In this document: positions 59,065-64,000 of the stretch, piece after piece | How the letters are laid out: each line of letters starts with the position of its first letter | How positions within the stretch are numbered: the stretch's first letter is position 1 | Assembly (NCBI GenBank): GCA_030522415.1 | Contig: CM060114.1 | Location: 26,373,304-26,437,303, forward strand | Length of the DNA: 64,000 nucleotides | Direction of reading: 5' to 3' | Source: Channallabes apus | Taxonomy: Eukaryota; Chordata; Actinopteri; Siluriformes; Clariidae | The notes under the pieces: model-generated | The model's input: only the letters and a program-made list of their open reading frames with translations | The model's database searches: none | What the model was told of the DNA's origin: nothing | Position numbers and translations under genes: made by a program

Positions 59065-59283
59065 ATTCACACACTACGGGCAATTTGGGAACGCCAATCT
59101 GCCTAACCTGCATATCTTTGGACTGTGGGAGGAAACCGGAGTACCCGGAGGAAACCCACCAAGCACGGGGAGAACATGCAAACTCCATGCACACAGAGAC
59201 GGGAATCGAGCCTGGCCGGGAATCGAACCCGGACCCTGGAGGTGCAAGGCGACAGTGCTAACAACTACACCACCGTGCCGCCG
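58906..59283 (-). repeat. Full-length V-SINE/DANA-like SINE, minus strand
   Basis: The minus-strand head GGCACGGTGGTGTAGTTGTT near 59280 has a B-box GGTTCGATTCCCGG, which is duplicated by a 17-bp repeat (GGGAATCGAGCC / GGGAATCGAACC). The central block, (TG)n and the tail GGATAAAGCGGTATAGAAGA and (TGAA)n complete a nearly intact copy. Confidence 0.9.
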
Positions 59284-60289
59284 CCTATTTCGAGCATATA
59301 TATTTTTTTAATATACCAAAAATACATTGAAAAACAAGTTTAAATAAGTATACTTTGGAAATTAGACCAGCCTTTCACTTAAAGTATATTTTCCAATAAT
59401 ATATTTTTGGAAAGTGTACTATAATACAATTATATTAAAGTATATTTAAAGTTTAATTCCAAAATTTGGTAAAAGCATGATGTTAGTATACTTTTTATAT
59501 ATTAACTGATGTTACAACTTTTTGTTAGTATATTTGCAATGTATTATCGAGGATTTCAATATATTTGTAATACACTAAAGTGTATTTTTTTTTTCACTGG
59601 GGGAACCCTTCATGGCAACAGTAATTCCTCTTTCAGCAGGGTCATGCTCCCTGACAGACTCTAAAATTGTTCCAGAATGGTGTGAGGAACATGGTCTTTT
59701 ACTTGGACTGGAAATGTTCCACTTCTCAATCCAGTCAATCGTGTGGGATGTGCCAGACAAACACCTTGCAATTTTCAGAACATAAAAGATTTGCTGTTAA
59801 TGTCATGGTGCTACAGTAGATACCACAGGAGACTTTCTTCAGAGGTCTTGTGAAGTCCTTACCTTGACCATCCAGACTTGTTTTTGGCAGCAAGACAGGG
59901 GCTACACAATATTAACCGAGTGGTTTTAATGCTACAGTATGAATGATTGATGTATTTACTTTATTACAGTGCAGGGTGTTTCACATCTGATTAGGTTATG
60001 GTAAATTTGTTTAAAAATATTTCCTGTTTCTAATTTTGGCACTGGTGTTCCCCAATCTCATTGTGAGCCCTTTGGGCTGGATGCTGCCAGATGCATGGGA
60101 CTAGGTCTTTTCTCTTTACACTTCACTTTTATGGAAGGGAGAGAGATGAGAGACTATAAATGAAATGGCACAGGGTGTCACCACTCTAATGAAAGCATGT
60201 ATTGGCCAGATGGAGACTATTTTAATGCCACTCATTTTTATAGTGCGCCTAAGTGACTCACATGAGACAAAGATGCACCTGCACAGCTG

Positions 60290-60292
<3 letters not shown>

Positions 60293-60338
<46 letters not shown>
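60293..60338 (+). repeat. (CT)n microsatellite
   Basis: About 22 CT units. Confidence 0.95.
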
Positions 60339-60339
<1 letters not shown>

Positions 60340-60599
60340 AAGTTAATAAAGTTCAAATCTACATCGTAGCCTAGTTTACTGGAGTTCCTCAGTTTATGCC
60401 CAAGTCCCAATAGAACCAAATAATGTATGATTACATTCATTGCTTCAGTCATTTGGGTAGTTATAATTAACAAATTTACCTGGACTAGTTTAAAATTTGC
60501 ATGATTTTGCTACTGCATGCTATAATCATTATGTTTTCTCTTGTTTTATCATATTTTCACACTGATGTTATGGTCAAATCTGACTGGTCATAATCTATA

Positions 60600-60603
60600 A
60601 AAA

Positions 60604-60656
<53 letters not shown>
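60600..60656 (+). repeat. Poly-A followed by (TA)n
   Basis: A21 followed by about 17 TA units, like 42764-42814 and 52210-52297. Confidence 0.9.
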
Positions 60657-60658
<2 letters not shown>

Positions 60659-61739
60659 AACCGGCTTTATCTTTGACTTTCTCTCTCACATGCACCCATA
60701 CACCCACCCAAACATCCCCCATAGACATACACAACTTATTACCAGTTTGCCAGTTTCAGGGTATATGCAAGTGTGCCTGTGGTGTTGTTTTTAGTTAAAA
60801 AATAATCAACCCCCAGCAAGTTAAGCAAATTTTCAGCATGGAATGTAATTAGGCAAACAAAGGGAATGGGTAAACCCAATGTATCTACAATGTACAGATC
60901 ATTTTCTTTTTATACTGTGAAGATAGCAGGTAGGAATTAAATATGACAAAAAGGCAAATTGCAGATATTACAAATCAAAAATTTTCTAGTGTATGTCTTG
61001 GTGAACTGACCATGCAATGACCCCAAAGACAAGCCAAAAAAATTATAATAATCAGCTTTTTTCCCATGCCAGGTCATTTTGGGCTAGTTTGAGTCTTTTT
61101 GTGGATTTTATAAGACATATTATATATTAACACCATTCGTTTTAGCAATTGTTTTGGCACTAGTTTCGGAACCTGGACGTCATTTTTCAAAATTGTAGAC
61201 GCAAATCTCAAAGTGGTCAAAGGCTGTACAATGTTCAAAACAGTCATATTTTTAGGAAAACCTATCATCAAGGAGAAATTTCTTTACAGTACCTCCCTTC
61301 TTTACCCTTTAAACACAAGATACCAATAGTTTCCTTGTTAAGGTGTTCGTACACCAATTAGATATTGTAGTACAGAATATGTGAGACATATTTTATCACA
61401 TAGTGCCACTGAAAAAAAGACCAATAGAGAGAATACCACAGGTGCTGTAGTATCATTGAACAAATCTCCTCTATGTCCTCTTTACATAAAATAAAAAATT
61501 AGCGAAAAAAAATCATAGAGTACTACCAATAGATAGATAGATAAATAAATAAATAAATGAAACGGAAATGTTCCTTATTTACCTTATAGGAAGCAAAACA
61601 AAGGATTACACTACTCACTTATTTGCATAAGCCCTGTCATGTGGATTTGGCCAGAGGTTCTCATTCACATCTAAATGAATGTTTCCATTTTCCAAGCATC
61701 ATTCGGGTTTGGTGAATCCACGCTTGGCTGTGATGTTGT

Positions 61740-62200
61740 TGCATGTCTCATCCTTGGCCTGGAGAAGGGTAACTTGCTAATGCGAGTGCATATCATGCAT
61801 TTTTCATCTTTCTTTGGAGGAAAATTCATTTACGGCTTGAGAAAAAAATAGTACGGAGCAAAGACACACTGGTGAATTGTGGATGGACCTGAAACCATGC
61901 CTGTACCAGTTGAGCATGGTGGAGTCTGACATTGTCCCATAAAATAAATAAGTTCATGCCAACAGCTCTATGGCGGATAATAAGCTCATCAAGGTATGTT
62001 AAAAGGAGCTCTTTATTGTACTGTATACGGTCTGTGTCCCACCACATCTTCTTATAGCTGGACATACATTATGATGATGATGGTTGCCTGCTGGCTGATT
62101 GAAATCCTGACCTTGCCTCCTTTTATTGGCTAGATTAAAGCATGCCTTATCCACAAAAAATATTTTATTATGGTTCTCAGCATCCAGGGCCATCACCCTC
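61740..62200 (-). pseudogene. IS630/Tc1-type (DDE_3-like) transposase remnant
   Basis: Minus-strand reading has IFFVDKACFNLANKRRQGQD (first catalytic Asp), then TYLDELII and NLFILWDNVRLHHAQLVQAW (second Asp in WDNV), WFQVHPQ, and VNLLQ and DETCNNITAKR near 61750-61790. These match DDE_3/IS630-like eukaryotic transposases rather than the common Tc1 families elsewhere in the window. Two frameshifts. No terminal repeats found. Confidence 0.8.
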
Positions 62201-63019
62201 TAACTAAAACTACATGTTAGAAAGAGAATTGCTGATTACAGTACAGTGATGGGGAAACTTTCACAAACATGGCATCATGAAACTGACCAACCCTGAACAT
62301 ACTTAACTGTCAGTTTCTTCACCCTGTCTGCATTTATCTAAAAAAATAAAATAAAAAATACACACAGTATAGCCTTTTAGGATTTTGAGGGCAATTTCGG
62401 GCCTTTGAGCATATATTCAATGGTTAGCAAACTTATGGAAATTTCCATAATTTCCATAAGGCAAATGTCATTTCATTATACATATGACAAGAGTGTACAA
62501 ATGCAATTCTTTCTCTAAGCTGATAGAACGTTTCCAGTTTTTCCTTTTTACATAGCTTACCTGTCAATTATAGGAGGGTTTTAACACCAGTCTAGTTTTG
62601 AAAATCTTGTCATAGTGAAATATGAATGAAAAGACATGTTCCCTTTTTGTAGGGGTTACTGAGCGAATCACATTTCCTATTACAATGTTGCATTATCCAA
62701 AAGGAACTGTTCCGTGCATTCAGTTCTATTATAAGTAATTTCACCCTACATTAGCATGTGTTTCTTTTAGCAGTTGAAATTTGTTAATACATAATGCTCA
62801 TGTTCTCTTATACTGTATGAGAGAGAGAGAGATTTGTCTGAGACCTTCCAATACACATTGGAAATAGGTTCTGCTAAGCTAGATTGAACTGCAATATGGT
62901 ATAAATACATTTATGGTTATATTAGTTGACTGTGTAATGGTTATTCATTTTATCATAGCAGTTTAACTTTAAATAAATAAAGTAATAATTTCCCCATATA
63001 ATATAATTATATACTGTAT
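62201..63019. other. Intronic sequence, nothing recognised
   Basis: AT-rich; only a short (GA)n near 62820. Confidence 0.5.
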
Positions 63020-63290
63020 ATACAGGGCCACAGGGGACCTGGAGCCTATCCCCGGAGACTTTGAGCAGAATGTGTGTTATACCCTAGACAGGGTGCCAAT
63101 CCATTGCAGGGCACACACACTATGGGCAATTTGGGAACACCAGTTAGCCTAATCTGCATGTATTTGGACTGTGGAAGGAAACCGGAGGAAACCCAGCAAG
63201 CACAGGGAGAACATGCAAACTCCAGCCCCTAGACACGAGGCGGGAATCAAACCCGAACTGTGTGGCCATAGGGCTAACCATGATACCATA
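63020..63290 (-). repeat. V-SINE/DANA-like SINE, minus strand
   Basis: The tail side (GGGCCACAGGGGACCTGGAG on the plus strand) and central block (CACAGGGAGAACATGCAAAC) are preserved. The head near 63280 (ATGGTTAGCCCTATGGCC on the minus strand) is decayed. Confidence 0.8.
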
Positions 63291-63734
63291 TACTGTATAT
63301 GCCATGCCGCCTATATATATACAGTATATTGTGTGTATGTGTGTTAAAAGCCACTTTCTTTTTTGTGTTCTTCTTTGCTGTTCAACTGAGGATTTCAAAT
63401 GAAGCAGTCGAGATGTGATTAAAGTGGAGATTTATGGCTTTAATTCAAGGGCTTTAACAAGAATGGTCCATTGAGTGTATAGGAATTACAGCCATTTTTT
63501 TACACAGTCTTCAGTTTTAAAAGTAAAAACAAATATAACTATGAATAATTGATTGTTTTCAGTGGAACTGTGGCGTAGTGGTTACATCAATGGCCACGCA
63601 CCTACTCCAGTTTCCTATAATCTGGAACCCATAGACCACACCAAATGCTCTTTTTTTTTTTTTTTTTCAAATTTCATGTTTTTACTGGTGTTTTTACTTT
63701 CAGTTTAATCTTTAATAAGTAAAAATTGTGCATT

Positions 63735-64000
63735 TCACAGCGTGCCAGGGCGCATTGTCCTGCTGAAAGAGATCACTGCCACTTACAGTAAATGCCAGGG
63801 CCAAGGGCTGTCCCAAGTCTATAGCATCACACTGCCTCTGCTAGCTTGCTTTTTTCACATAGTGCATTCTGGTGCCAAGTCTTCCCTGGTAAGCATCACA
63901 AACACAGACTTGGCTGTCCATATGGCATGATTATCAAACAAGGGATACCACTGTCGATATGGCCTTTGGTTGCCCATGGTCCTGGTGTCGCAGTTTGAGC
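63735..64000 (-). pseudogene. Tc1-like transposase fragment, minus strand
   Basis: Sequence such as GCGCATTGTCCTGCTGAAAG and CATAGTGCATTCTGGTGCCA matches the reverse complement of the family seen at 57010-59935, with a deletion between the blocks (near 63790). It reaches or runs past the window end. Confidence 0.6.

Larger units (their letters stand above)
57284..59603. mobile_element. AT-rich non-autonomous DNA element with AAGTATACTT motifs
   Basis: Ends CCCTAGTAAAAAAAAAAGTA and the inverted TTTTTTTTTTCACTGGGG are similar inverted repeats. The arms are rich in AAGTATACTTTAGTAC-like sequence. Two SINEs (57700-57935, 58906-59283) have inserted inside, and the GC-richer core (58430-58760) has paired CCAAT boxes. 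Borders are approximate; no clear target duplication was found. Confidence 0.6.
57010..59935 (+). pseudogene. Tc1-like transposase fragment split by a 2.3 kb AT-rich element
   Basis: The left piece (57010-57283) corresponds to the central catalytic part of a fish Tc1-like transposase (AGCATGTGAGCATCAGAACG, then AATAATGTTCTGGGCCATGT), and the right piece (59604-59935) continues with ACCCTTCATGGCAACAGTAA through the second catalytic block (TTTCAGCAGGGTCATGC) and a NPIEHLWDV-type block near 59720. Both are plus strand and collinear, so one copy was split. The family is also seen at 63735-64000 (minus). Many frameshifts. Confidence 0.65.
59936..61735. other. Intronic sequence with microsatellites
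   Basis: (CT)n at 60293-60338, poly-A/(TA)n at 60600-60656 and a GATA/AAAT tract at 61530-61560. No gene or other element recognised. Confidence 0.55.

Noticed and set aside
30064..64000. Further trhde exons downstream
   Set aside because: No reading resembling the next M1 aminopeptidase segments was found in either strand, so I assume a long intron.

Overview
The window is vertebrate nuclear DNA, most likely from a ray-finned fish. It is AT-rich, full of CA/TG, AT and GATA microsatellites, and dense with element families typical of teleosts: Tc1/mariner, hAT, DIRS1-like, a chromodomain Ty3/Gypsy element, LINE fragments and tRNA-headed SINEs. I cannot name the species. There is no bacterial-style gene organisation.

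The only host gene I can support is on the plus strand: two internal coding exons (1030-1184 and 29950-30063) of an M1-family zinc aminopeptidase that matches the thyrotropin-releasing-hormone-degrading ectoenzyme (trhde). The first exon carries the substrate-binding AAMEN motif and the HEICH half of the zinc site. The second carries the third zinc ligand (Glu, codon 30001-30003). The exons join in frame across a 28.8 kb intron, and everything after 30063 appears to be the next intron, which runs past the window end. Nearly all other content is therefore intronic mobile DNA.

Layout: 0-16 kb holds the first exon, scattered SINEs, two LINE fragments, a mariner remnant and three Tc1 fragments. 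16.2-22.9 kb is a three-level nest: a Tc1 copy split by a DIRS1-like retrotransposon (GTT at both ends), itself split by a hAT element with an 8-bp target duplication. 22.9-25 kb is a hAT-like repeat holding a near-complete Tc1 copy with about 200-bp terminal repeats. 26-30 kb holds a possible solo LTR, LINE, SINE and mariner pieces. 30.5-32.9 kb holds two non-autonomous DNA transposons. 35.0-38.2 kb is a second DIRS1-like copy lacking its right terminal repeat. 39.7-50.6 kb is a second nest: a Tc1 copy split by an unrecognised 4.9 kb element with 26-bp inverted repeats and what looks like a small spliced transcription unit, with a young but broken Gypsy chromovirus inserted exactly at its right edge. 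51.3-54.55 kb is a third DIRS1-like copy with a tandemly repeated recombinase region. 57.0-59.9 kb is a third nest, a Tc1-like copy split by a 2.3 kb AT-rich element. The rest is intron with small fragments.

Most worth following up: the unclassified 4.9 kb element; the DIRS copies, whose internal complementary region reproduces the predicted circle junction; the Gypsy element, whose predicted RNA 5' end is complementary to the site just inside its 5' LTR (Tf1/sushi-type self-priming); and a SINE whose 3' tail matches a LINE in the same window. All element genes seen are interrupted, so none of these copies looks autonomous.
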